Shown here one piece after another: positions 1 to 5,644 of a stretch of 5,644 bases of DNA. The DNA lies in NCBI GenBank assembly GCA_041690235.1, contig JAWLHS010000163.1, positions 1-5,644 of the forward strand, given 5' to 3'. The notes under the pieces were generated by a model. It did not search any database and was not told the origin of the DNA. It was given only the letters and a program-made list of their open reading frames with translations. The first letter of the stretch is position 1; each line of letters begins with the position of its first letter. This DNA comes from SLSG01 sp041690235 (GTDB taxonomy: Bacteria; Bacteroidota; Bacteroidia; Bacteroidales; UBA7960). A program made the position numbers and the translations under genes.

Positions 1-509
1 CCGACGAGAAAAAAGAAATGGAGCCGGATAACGGGGATAAACCGGAAAGCGGGGAAGACACCCTGGCAAAGATCAATGATTTGGAGGCCAAGCTGGAAGA
101 AACCAACGACCGTTTTCTGCGCCTTTTCTCGGAGTTTGATAATTTCCGGAAGCGAACCGCCAGGGAGCGGATCGAATTGGCCAAAACCGCTTCGGCTGAC
201 ATTATTACTGCTTTGTTGCCGGTCCTGGACGACCTGGAGAGGGCGTGCCACATGGAAGGGCCTGATGAGGGCCGGGGAAATGCGGGTGTCCTGCTTATAT
301 ACAACAAGTTTAAGGCCATATTGAGACAAAAAGGCGTTGAAGAGGTGCCCGCCGTTGGGGAAACGTTCGACACCGACCTGCATGAAGCCATCACCCATGT
401 CCCGGCCAGCGAGAAGAGCCAGAAGGGGAAAATCGTGGAAGAAATTCAAAAAGGATACAAACTCAATGAGAAGGTAATCCGCCATTCCAGGGTTGTCGTA
501 GCCAATTAA
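1..509 (+). CDS. grpE: GrpE, nucleotide-exchange factor of DnaK (5' end outside window)
   Basis: GrpE is the cytoplasmic dimeric exchange factor that releases ADP from DnaK and so resets the chaperone cycle. Counting from the ATG at 18, 163 residues are visible. An acidic, lysine-rich head (1-15) is followed by a long charged helix (about 16-75) containing FSEFDNFRKRTARER, then LLPVLDDLERA (67-77), then the C-terminal beta domain with GVEEVPAVGETFD (106-118), LHEAITHVP (121-129) and the closing GYKLNEKVIRHSRVVVAN typical of the family. The frame stays open to the left edge (Asp-Glu-Lys-Lys-Glu precede the Met at 18), no ribosome-binding sequence stands before that ATG, and 163 residues is short for the family. 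I therefore treat the Met at 18 as probably internal and the gene as cut by the window. It lies 14 bases before dnaJ, in the usual grpE-dnaJ order. The family call is very safe; only the start is uncertain. Confidence 0.96.
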   Translation, partial: DEKKEMEPDNGDKPESGEDTLAKINDLEAKLEETNDRFLRLFSEFDNFRKRTARERIELAKTASADIITALLPVLDDLERACHMEGPDEGRGNAGVLLIYNKFKAILRQKGVEEVPAVGETFDTDLHEAITHVPASEKSQKGKIVEEIQKGYKLNEKVIRHSRVVVAN

Positions 510-523
510 ATTCAAACCCATCA

Positions 524-1681
524 ATGTCAAAAAAAGATTATTACGAAATATTGGGCCTGTCTAAAGGCGCCACACCTGAGCAAATTAAAAAAGCCTACCG
601 TCAAAAAGCCCTGAAGTATCACCCGGATAAAAATCCTGGTGATGAAACTGCAGAGGCTAAATTTAAGGAAGCGGCAGAAGCTTATGAAGTGCTCAGCAAC
701 CCGGAGAAGAAGTCCCGTTACGACCAGTTCGGCCACGCCGGCATGGGCAATAATTATGGAGGCGGAGGATTCGGCGGCGGGATGAGCATGGACGATATTT
801 TCAGCCAGTTTGGCGACATTTTCGGAGGGGCATTCGGGGGCTTCGGCGGGAGTGGATTTGGCGGGGGCGGCCGAACCACACGGAGGGTAAACAAGGGGAG
901 CAATATGCGCATCAAGGTGCGCCTGACCCTTGAAGAGATTCTGACCGGTGTGGAGAAAAAAATCAAGGTCAATAAGTACGTTGCCTGTAAGTCTTGCAAT
1001 GGCACCGGAGCCAAAGACGGGGGGGCGTTCCATACCTGCCCCACCTGCAATGGCATGGGAAGGGTAACCAGGGTAACCAACACATTTTTAGGGCAAATGC
1101 AGACCGCTTCAACTTGTCCCCAGTGCAGCGGCGAAGGCAAGGTAATCACAGATAAATGCACGGCCTGCTACGGCAATGGCATCGTTAAAAACGAGGAAGT
1201 CATTTCCATCAATATTCCCGCCGGGGTGTCGGAAGGAATGCAGCTATCCCTCAGCGGAAAAGGGAATGCCGCCCCCCGAGGGGGTGTTCCGGGCGACCTG
1301 ATCGTTCTTGTCGAAGAAATACCGCATGATAAATTGATTCGTGACGGAAGCAATTTGCTGCATGATTACTACATCAGTTTTCCGCAGGCCGTGTTGGGTA
1401 CCCACATCGAGGTGCCCACCCTGGAGGGGAAAGCACGCATCAAAATCGATCCGGGCACACAGGGAGGAAAAGTATTGCGGTTGAAGGGGAAAGGGCTCCC
1501 CATGGTTAATGCTTACGGGAGAGGCGATCTGCTGGTAAACATCAACATCTGGACACCCCAGACCACATCGAAAGAAGAAAAGGCCATATTGGAGGAACTT
1601 GAGGTTTCAGAAAATTTCAAACCCAATCCAAAAAAGACAGACAAAAGCTTTTTCGAGCGCATGAAAGACGTATTTAACTAA
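524..1681 (+). CDS. dnaJ: DnaJ, type I (class A) J-domain co-chaperone
   Basis: This is the cytoplasmic Hsp40 that delivers unfolded clients to DnaK and stimulates its ATPase. All class A parts are present in 385 residues, a normal length. The J domain spans about 5-68 with the essential HPD at 33-35. A Gly/Phe-rich linker spans about 72-116 and includes MDDIFSQFGDIFGG. The zinc region has four CxxCxGxG repeats, at 155-162 (CKSCNGTG), 172-179 (CPTCNGMG), 198-205 (CPQCSGEG) and 212-219 (CTACYGNG), with all eight cysteines intact. The C-terminal client-binding domains follow, with the PRGGVPGDLIV and GRGDLLVNI segments. The full zinc region rules out CbpA or another class B protein. The start at 524 begins directly with the J domain (MSKKDYYEILGL) and has no Shine-Dalgarno sequence. 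The gene starts 14 bases after grpE and ends 13 bases before the ABC ATPase, so co-transcription with both is likely. Confidence 0.98.
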   Translation: MSKKDYYEILGLSKGATPEQIKKAYRQKALKYHPDKNPGDETAEAKFKEAAEAYEVLSNPEKKSRYDQFGHAGMGNNYGGGGFGGGMSMDDIFSQFGDIFGGAFGGFGGSGFGGGGRTTRRVNKGSNMRIKVRLTLEEILTGVEKKIKVNKYVACKSCNGTGAKDGGAFHTCPTCNGMGRVTRVTNTFLGQMQTASTCPQCSGEGKVITDKCTACYGNGIVKNEEVISINIPAGVSEGMQLSLSGKGNAAPRGGVPGDLIVLVEEIPHDKLIRDGSNLLHDYYISFPQAVLGTHIEVPTLEGKARIKIDPGTQGGKVLRLKGKGLPMVNAYGRGDLLVNINIWTPQTTSKEEKAILEELEVSENFKPNPKKTDKSFFERMKDVFN

Positions 1682-1694
1682 CCCATAGCGGCAC

Positions 1695-2639
1695 ATGGAT
1701 CCCCTTTTCCGTGCGGAAAACATCACCAAACATTACAGCGGCCATTGCGCCCTGGAAGCCCTTAGCATTGAGGTACCCCGCCAGAGCATTTTCGGGCTCC
1801 TCGGTCCGAACGGGGCAGGCAAAACCACCTTAATTCGCATTATCAACCAGATCATTGCCCCGGATAAGGGAGCCATCTTCCTGAATAACCACCCGCTCAG
1901 ACCATCCGACGTTAAAAACATCGGGTATTTGCCTGAAGAAAGGGGGTTGTACAAAAAGATGAAGGTTGGAGAACAGGCGGTTTATCTTGCGCAGCTCAAG
2001 GGACTCAATGGCAGACAGGCCAAACAGGAACTCAAAGGGTGGTTTGAAAAGTTCGACCTCATGCCTTGGTGGAATAAAAAAGTGGAAGAACTTTCAAAGG
2101 GCATGCAGCAAAAGTTGCAGTTCATCATCGCGGTGCTGCATAAGCCCGACCTCCTGATTTTCGATGAACCCTTCAGCGGCTTCGACCCCATTAATGTAAA
2201 CCTTCTGAAGCAGGAATTGCTGGACTTGCGCAAGCAGGGTGCGACCATCATTTTTTCCACCCACAACATGGGTTCTGTTGAAGAACTGTGTGATGACATC
2301 GCCCTGATTAACAAGAGCCGAAAAATTCTGGATGGCAATGTCAGGCAGATCCGAAAGCAGTTTTCGGAACAAATCTACCAGATAGAGCTCGAGCATTTGA
2401 ACGGCCCCCTTGAGCAGATGCTCGATCGGCGTTTTGAGTTGATCGGATCAGAAAATCACAGGGGTACGACCATCAGTGCGCGGGTAAGGGCCACCGGGAA
2501 AGCCACAGCCAATGAATTATTGCACCAGTTAATGGCAGGGGCGCAGGTGGTCGCCTTCCATGAACATACCCCAAGCATGAACGATATATTTATCAAACAG
2601 GTGACCGGATCCTTTCCAGCCGGGGAAGACATGTCATAG
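1695..2639 (+). CDS. ABC transporter ATP-binding subunit, NatA-like, with C-terminal DUF4162-type domain
   Basis: This is the cytoplasmic ATPase that should power the ABC-2 permease encoded next. In 314 residues the motifs run in order: Walker A GPNGAGKT (37-44), Q-loop region GYLPEERGLY (77-86), signature LSKGMQQK (133-140), Walker B LLIFDEP (153-159) with catalytic Glu158, D-loop SGFD (161-164), and H-loop His190. The Q-loop position carries Glu rather than Gln. I recall this GYLPEERGLY wording as normal in the NatA/YhaQ-like group, so it is not a defect. After about residue 220 comes an extra domain ending in PSMNDIFIKQV, the pattern of the DUF4162 extension of this group. It starts 13 bases after dnaJ. 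By family an exporter is likely; the substrate (ions, small toxic compounds or peptides) cannot be read from the sequence. The start at 1695 gives a normal N-terminus (FRAENITKHYSG) and no earlier start is needed. Confidence 0.94.
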   Translation: MDPLFRAENITKHYSGHCALEALSIEVPRQSIFGLLGPNGAGKTTLIRIINQIIAPDKGAIFLNNHPLRPSDVKNIGYLPEERGLYKKMKVGEQAVYLAQLKGLNGRQAKQELKGWFEKFDLMPWWNKKVEELSKGMQQKLQFIIAVLHKPDLLIFDEPFSGFDPINVNLLKQELLDLRKQGATIIFSTHNMGSVEELCDDIALINKSRKILDGNVRQIRKQFSEQIYQIELEHLNGPLEQMLDRRFELIGSENHRGTTISARVRATGKATANELLHQLMAGAQVVAFHEHTPSMNDIFIKQVTGSFPAGEDMS

Positions 2640-2682
2640 TATTGGGCCTTGAGCTTACATATAGGTTTTGAATGCAGCAAAG

Positions 2683-4020
2683 ATGAACAAGATCCTTATC
2701 ATCATCAAACGGGAATACCTCAGCAGGGTGAAAAAAAAGTCATTCATCGTAATGACCATTCTTGGGCCCCTACTGATGGCCAGCCTGATGGTGGCCCCCG
2801 TACTGGTGACAAACCTTTCGGATCAAACCCAGGAAGTCGCCATTGTCGACGACAGCGGTTTGTTCCACGGCCGGTTTAAAGACGCCAACAACGTCACCTT
2901 CACCCACGTACCTTCCGGTATCGACCAGGTCATTGAACTCATGCAGGCCGGGCAGTTCGATGCGGTCCTTCATATTCCGGAAGTTGCCTTTGAGTCTCCT
3001 TCCACATTGCGCCTGTTTTCTGAGAAAGCTGTAAACATGAATACCAAGCTCTATGTGGAAAACATCCTGAAACAAGAGTTCGAGGGACTAAAACTCGGGG
3101 CGGCCGGGATCGATCCAAAAGTGCTGGATGCCATTGAAACACCGCTGAATATTCATGCCGTCCGTATCAAGAGTGACGGACTGGAACAGGCCGACCATCC
3201 GGAGGTAAGCATGGCTTTGGGTTTTGTGGCAGGAATCCTGATCTATATCTTTATCTTTCTGTTCGGATCCCAGGTGCTTCGGGGCATCCTGGAGGAAAAG
3301 ACAGGCCGGATTGTAGAGATCATTGTATCTTCGGTCAAGCCATTTCAACTGATGATGGGCAAGATTGTGGGGGTCGGACTGGTCGGACTGACCCAGTTTT
3401 TAATCTGGATCGTCCTGACATTCGCCATTCTGGGAGCCGTCAGGGCCGGCGCACCGGAGCTTTTTCGGTTTACACCGGACGAACAAGTTCATATCACCAG
3501 CAGCCAGATCCTTAACCCACAAGAACTGCAGGCACAAAGGGAAAGCGTTCAACAGTTCAACACCCCGGCGGGTCAGATCATGAAGGGGCTGTCGGCCATC
3601 AACTTTCCGGTGATGATTGTTGCTTTTATCTTCTTCTTTCTGGGCGGTTTCTTATTATATGGGGCCTTGTTTGCAGCCATCGGGGCTGCCGTCGACAATG
3701 AAGCAGACACGCAGCAATTCATGCTTCCCGTAACCATCCCCCTGTTATTCGCCTTTATTATGGCTCAGATGGTCATGTCAAACCCATCGGGACCCGTTGC
3801 ATTCTGGTTGTCCATCATCCCCCTGACATCTCCGGTGATCATGATGGTACGGATTCCATTCGGGGTTCCCTATGCAGAGGTTTTGCTTTCGGCAGGGTTG
3901 CTCATTGCCGGATTTGTGTTTACCACCTGGATGGCATCAAAAATTTACCGGACCGGGATCCTGATGTATGGAAAAAAGGCTTCATATGCCGAACTCTGGA
4001 AATGGATCAGGCACCGGTAA
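2683..4020 (+). CDS. ABC-2 type exporter permease, NatB/YhaP-like
   Basis: This is the inner-membrane partner of the preceding ATPase. The 445-residue protein starts with a basic amphipathic stretch (MNKILIIIKREYLSRVKKKS), then a first membrane segment (about 20-42), a large outside loop (about 45-172), and a cluster of further segments at about 177-197, 226-252, 308-333, 346-364, 370-388 and 398-416. The cytoplasmic motif GILEEKTGRIVEIIVSSVKP (201-220), after the second segment, is the hallmark of COG1668-type permeases. A second hydrophilic loop lies at about 254-304. The tail is basic and cytoplasmic (WKWIRHR). I prefer the ATG at 2683 to a TTG at 2668 in the same frame: the ATG-initiated N-terminus matches the family, and TTG starts are rare in this type of genome. 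The gap to the ATPase is 43 bases with no terminator. The family call is secure; the transported substrate is unknown. Confidence 0.92.
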   Translation: MNKILIIIKREYLSRVKKKSFIVMTILGPLLMASLMVAPVLVTNLSDQTQEVAIVDDSGLFHGRFKDANNVTFTHVPSGIDQVIELMQAGQFDAVLHIPEVAFESPSTLRLFSEKAVNMNTKLYVENILKQEFEGLKLGAAGIDPKVLDAIETPLNIHAVRIKSDGLEQADHPEVSMALGFVAGILIYIFIFLFGSQVLRGILEEKTGRIVEIIVSSVKPFQLMMGKIVGVGLVGLTQFLIWIVLTFAILGAVRAGAPELFRFTPDEQVHITSSQILNPQELQAQRESVQQFNTPAGQIMKGLSAINFPVMIVAFIFFFLGGFLLYGALFAAIGAAVDNEADTQQFMLPVTIPLLFAFIMAQMVMSNPSGPVAFWLSIIPLTSPVIMMVRIPFGVPYAEVLLSAGLLIAGFVFTTWMASKIYRTGILMYGKKASYAELWKWIRHR

Positions 4021-4096
4021 ATCCGAAAAGAACGCCCTATGGGTGCCGGACGCCACATGGAGCGAAAAATGAAATCACTATTTACCAGCAAAAATT
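4021..4096. other. 76-base gap between permease and regulator
   Basis: This gap is short and has no clear control element. A small five-pair hairpin with a TAT loop sits at 4033-4045 (one G-T pair), without a following T run, so it is a poor terminator. I find no TAnnTTTG promoter element and no GG/GC pair with sigma-54 spacing. Read-through from the exporter genes into the regulator is therefore the simpler reading, though a weak promoter cannot be excluded. Confidence 0.5.
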
Positions 4097-5272
4097 ATGG
4101 CAAAAATATTGGTCATTGACGATGAACGGAGCATTCGAAATACCTTAAAGGAGATTCTCGAGTTTGAAAAATTTGAAGTGGATGTGGCTGAAGACGGGCC
4201 TGAGGGATTGGAAAAGATAGAAAAGAATGGTTTTGACGTGGTTTTGTGCGACATCAAAATGCCCAGGATGGATGGGCTGGAGGTGCTGGAACACATCCTA
4301 AAAACCGATCCGGATATCACCGTGGTCATGATTTCAGGGCACGGCACCATTGATACCGCCGTGGAGGCAATAAAAAAAGGCGCCTTCGATTTTATTTCCA
4401 AACCCTTGGATCTGAATCGCCTGTTGATCACCATCAGAAACGCCATGGACAAAACCAAGCTGGTCACTGAGACCAGGGTGTTGAAGCACAAGGTCAGTAA
4501 AACACACGAAATGATCGGTGAATCAGCCGCCCTGGAAGGGATCCGGGAAATGATTCAGCGGGTGGCACCGACCGATGCCAGGGTGTTTATCACCGGTGAG
4601 AACGGCACGGGAAAAGAATTGGTCGCACGGTCGCTTCACCACCAAAGCAAACGATCAAAAGGGCCTTTTATTGAAGTCAACTGCGCAGCCATTCCATCAG
4701 AACTCATCGAAAGTGAACTCTTTGGGCACGAGAAAGGTTCATTCACTTCAGCCATCAAGCAAAAAAAAGGGAATTTTGAACTGGCCACAGGAGGAACGAT
4801 CTTTCTGGATGAAATCGGTGACATGAGCCTTGCGGCACAGGCCAAAGTATTGAGAACCCTGCAGGAAAATAAGATCAGCAGGGTAGGTGGAGAAAAAGAG
4901 ATACCCGTCGATGTTCGGGTGGTTGCAGCCACCAATAAAAACATTCAAAAAGAAATCGCTGAAGGGAAATTTCGCGAAGACCTCTATCACCGCCTGAGTG
5001 TGATTTTGATCCATGTACCCTCGCTGAACGATAGAAGCGAAGACATTCCCCTGCTGGCCAAACACTTTCTTGAACAACTGGGCATTGAGCAAGGCATGCC
5101 AATGAAGACTTTTTCCGAGGGATCACTGGAGGAATTACAGAAAATAACCTGGACTGGAAATATTCGAGAATTACGAAATGTGGTGGAACGCCTGGCCATT
5201 TTGTGCGAAAGGGAAATCACCCGCGAAGATGTCATTCGTTTTGCCCAGCCACTTAGCCAGGTAAAAAAATAA
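4097..5272 (+). CDS. NtrC-type response regulator: receiver plus sigma-54-activator AAA+ domain, no DNA-binding domain
   Basis: This is a cytoplasmic two-component regulator expected to remodel RNA polymerase holding sigma-54. The receiver spans about 1-120: acidic pair Asp8/Asp9, phospho-acceptor Asp52 (CDIKMP), Ser80 and Lys102 (SKPLD). The AAA+ domain spans about 138-370: Walker A GENGTGKE (167-174), ESELFGHEKG (205-214), the sigma-contact loop as GSFTSA (214-219) instead of GAFTGA, Walker B TIFLDEIGD (234-242) with Asp238/Glu239, sensor I AATN (277-280), candidate arginine fingers Arg293 and Arg299, and sensor II GNIREL (354-359). The chain stops at 391, about 20 residues after the AAA+ lid, where NtrC-like proteins normally add a Fis-type helix-turn-helix. 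The stop is genuine as far as I can see, because none of the three frames after it resembles that helix-turn-helix. It follows the permease by 76 bases. No histidine kinase lies nearby. The start at 4097 places the receiver strand (MAKILVIDDE) normally, after an A-rich stretch with no Shine-Dalgarno sequence. Confidence 0.95.
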   Translation: MAKILVIDDERSIRNTLKEILEFEKFEVDVAEDGPEGLEKIEKNGFDVVLCDIKMPRMDGLEVLEHILKTDPDITVVMISGHGTIDTAVEAIKKGAFDFISKPLDLNRLLITIRNAMDKTKLVTETRVLKHKVSKTHEMIGESAALEGIREMIQRVAPTDARVFITGENGTGKELVARSLHHQSKRSKGPFIEVNCAAIPSELIESELFGHEKGSFTSAIKQKKGNFELATGGTIFLDEIGDMSLAAQAKVLRTLQENKISRVGGEKEIPVDVRVVAATNKNIQKEIAEGKFREDLYHRLSVILIHVPSLNDRSEDIPLLAKHFLEQLGIEQGMPMKTFSEGSLEELQKITWTGNIRELRNVVERLAILCEREITREDVIRFAQPLSQVKK

Positions 5273-5331
5273 TTGACGGCCGGCCAGCTCATCCCGTATT
5301 TTCAGGCAAAATTACCCAACAAAAACTTAGC

Positions 5332-5374
5332 AGATTGGCAGCAAATGATTAATTTTGTGGCCAATTTTGTTCAA
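5332..5374 (+). terminator. possible intrinsic terminator after the regulator gene
   Basis: Positions 5332-5345 can pair with 5354-5367 around an eight-base loop (TGATTAAT). Of fourteen positions, eleven are Watson-Crick pairs, two are G-T, and one is an A/G mismatch at 5340/5359. The core is TTGGC with GCCAA (5335-5339 with 5360-5364). A T-rich but interrupted stretch (TTTTGTTCAATTTTG) runs from 5365, starting inside the 3' arm. The place is right: about 60 bases after the regulator's stop and before the next start. The stem is AT-rich and the T run is broken, so termination may be weak. The same bases also hold the best promoter-like element, so this is one of two readings. Confidence 0.38.
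5350..5357 (+). promoter_or_regulatory. possible Bacteroidota -7 element (TAATTTTG) for the gene at 5394
   Basis: TAATTTTG fits the TAnnTTTG -7 element known for the primary sigma factor of Bacteroidota and lies about 37 bases before the ATG at 5394, giving a plausible leader of roughly 30 bases. No good TTG/TTTG -33 element is found about 20 bases upstream; the nearest TTG (5335-5337) is too close. The element overlaps the candidate hairpin, so only low confidence is warranted. Confidence 0.25.
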
Positions 5375-5379
5375 TTTTG
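5351..5379 (+). repeat. three direct copies of AATTTTG
   Basis: AATTTTG occurs at 5351-5357, 5363-5369 and 5373-5379, with starts 12 and 10 bases apart. In addition, GCAAAATT at 5306-5313 is a perfect inverted match to AATTTTGC at 5373-5380. The spacing is near one helical turn, as for a protein-binding site, but the words are AT-rich and short, so chance or a byproduct of the T-rich region is a real alternative. Confidence 0.4.
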
Positions 5380-5393
5380 CATCCTCCGACCCC

Positions 5394-5644
5394 ATGTTCC
5401 AACCCAATCCCAACAAACCAGAAGTATTTACCCTTTCGGTTTTTTTTACATTCCTTTTGGCATTGTTAGCCCACACAGCTACAGGAGCCTCTTCCTCTTC
5501 ACTCACCCAGGATCCGTCAAAGACCCGACTGAGTGTGTTTCTGGACTGTCCGCGATGGTGTGATACCGATTTTATCCAGCAGGAAATCCCTTTGGTTAAC
5601 TACGTTCGGGACAAAGAGCTTGCCCAGGTCCATGTCATCATTAC
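5394..5644 (+). CDS. N-terminal part of an unrecognised, probably exported protein (runs off right edge)
   Basis: An ATG at 5394 opens a frame that stays open to the window end (83 full codons). The N-terminus looks like a signal peptide: polar start with Lys8, hydrophobic core at about 11-26 (VFTLSVFFTFLLALLA), then a small-residue stretch HTATGASSSS, where cleavage is likely near 29-33. There is no lipobox cysteine. The mature part begins with a Ser/Thr-rich spacer, then LSVFLDCPRWCDTDFI (46-61) and EIPLVNYVRD (64-73), then QVHVII. I remember similar wording (a short strand, Asp-Cys pair, then NYVRD and VHV) in uncharacterised Bacteroidota proteins, but cannot name a function. The two cysteines (52 and 56) could form a disulfide outside the cytoplasm. 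A different frame is open across 5273-5563, but it has only a TTG start and lacks protein-like features. Function unknown; that this is a real gene is fairly likely. Confidence 0.72.
   Translation, partial: MFQPNPNKPEVFTLSVFFTFLLALLAHTATGASSSSLTQDPSKTRLSVFLDCPRWCDTDFIQQEIPLVNYVRDKELAQVHVII

Noticed and set aside
761..873. GGN-rich tract as a DNA repeat
   Set aside because: It encodes the Gly/Phe linker of DnaJ with varied codons and needs no separate explanation.
527..1161. Long minus-strand frames under dnaJ
   Set aside because: They mirror the codon pattern of dnaJ and its glycine-rich linker, giving proline- and alanine-rich sequence with no domain; same for the minus-strand frames under the other genes.
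2668..2682. TTG at 2668 as the start of the permease
   Set aside because: It would add five residues (MNAAK) not expected in the family; the ATG at 2683 gives a standard N-terminus.
4033..4045. Small hairpin between permease and regulator as a terminator
   Set aside because: Only five pairs including one G-T, and no following T run.
4057..4119. Twenty-codon frame overlapping the regulator's start, as a leader peptide
   Set aside because: It has no initiation signal and no recognisable content, and it overlaps the real start by chance in an AT-rich stretch.
5278..5285. GGCCGGCC palindrome just after the regulator's stop
   Set aside because: It has no loop and no T run, and the same word can arise by chance at this composition; no role can be supported.
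5335..5380. Sigma-54 promoter before the gene at 5394
   Set aside because: GG at 5337-5338 and at 5359-5360 has no GC at the required distance; the TTTTGC at 5375-5380 is too far from either.
5273..5393. Frameshifted remnant of a Fis-type helix-turn-helix after the regulator
   Set aside because: Translating the three forward frames gives no helix-turn-helix-like segment (no run resembling A-A-x-x-L-G-I-S-R). Two of the frames close within the gap and the third is the implausible TTG-start frame, so the short C-terminus does not look like a local frameshift.
5273..5563. Open frame of 96 codons after the regulator
   Set aside because: It can start only with TTG directly at the regulator's stop, has no domain-like pattern, and overlaps the more convincing signal-peptide gene at 5394 in another frame.

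Overview
The window looks like a stretch of a Bacteroidota chromosome. This rests on three things: protein wording typical of that phylum (GrpE, DnaJ, the ABC pair and especially the regulator), the almost complete absence of Shine-Dalgarno sequences before well-defined starts, and a remembered gene order grpE-dnaJ-ABC ATPase-ABC permease-NtrC-like regulator in that phylum. Base composition is about half GC by eye, which would suit a Saprospiria- or Cytophagia-like lineage better than low-GC flavobacteria. That finer placement is a guess.

Layout: everything is on the + strand. Positions 1-509 hold most of grpE, whose frame is still open at the left edge. Positions 524-1681 hold a complete type I dnaJ. 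Positions 1695-2639 and 2683-4020 hold the ATPase and permease of a NatAB-like ABC-2 exporter. Positions 4097-5272 hold a two-component response regulator with a sigma-54-activator AAA+ domain but no C-terminal DNA-binding domain. After a 121-base gap with an imperfect hairpin and three copies of AATTTTG, the first 83 codons of a probable exported protein run off the right edge from 5394.

How the genes relate: GrpE and DnaJ are the nucleotide-exchange factor and J-domain co-chaperone of DnaK, which is not in the window. The gaps grpE/dnaJ (14 bases), dnaJ/ATPase (13) and ATPase/permease (43) suggest one transcript, so the exporter is probably made together with the heat-shock co-chaperones. 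The regulator follows after a 76-base gap without a visible terminator and may be co-transcribed. No partner histidine kinase is present.

Most worth a second look are the regulator, which keeps its receiver and AAA+ motifs, has GSFTSA in place of GAFTGA and ends without a helix-turn-helix; the chaperone/exporter/regulator coupling; and the unrecognised exported protein at the right edge. I see no mobile element, CRISPR array, tRNA or rRNA. All other long reading frames are shadows of these six genes.
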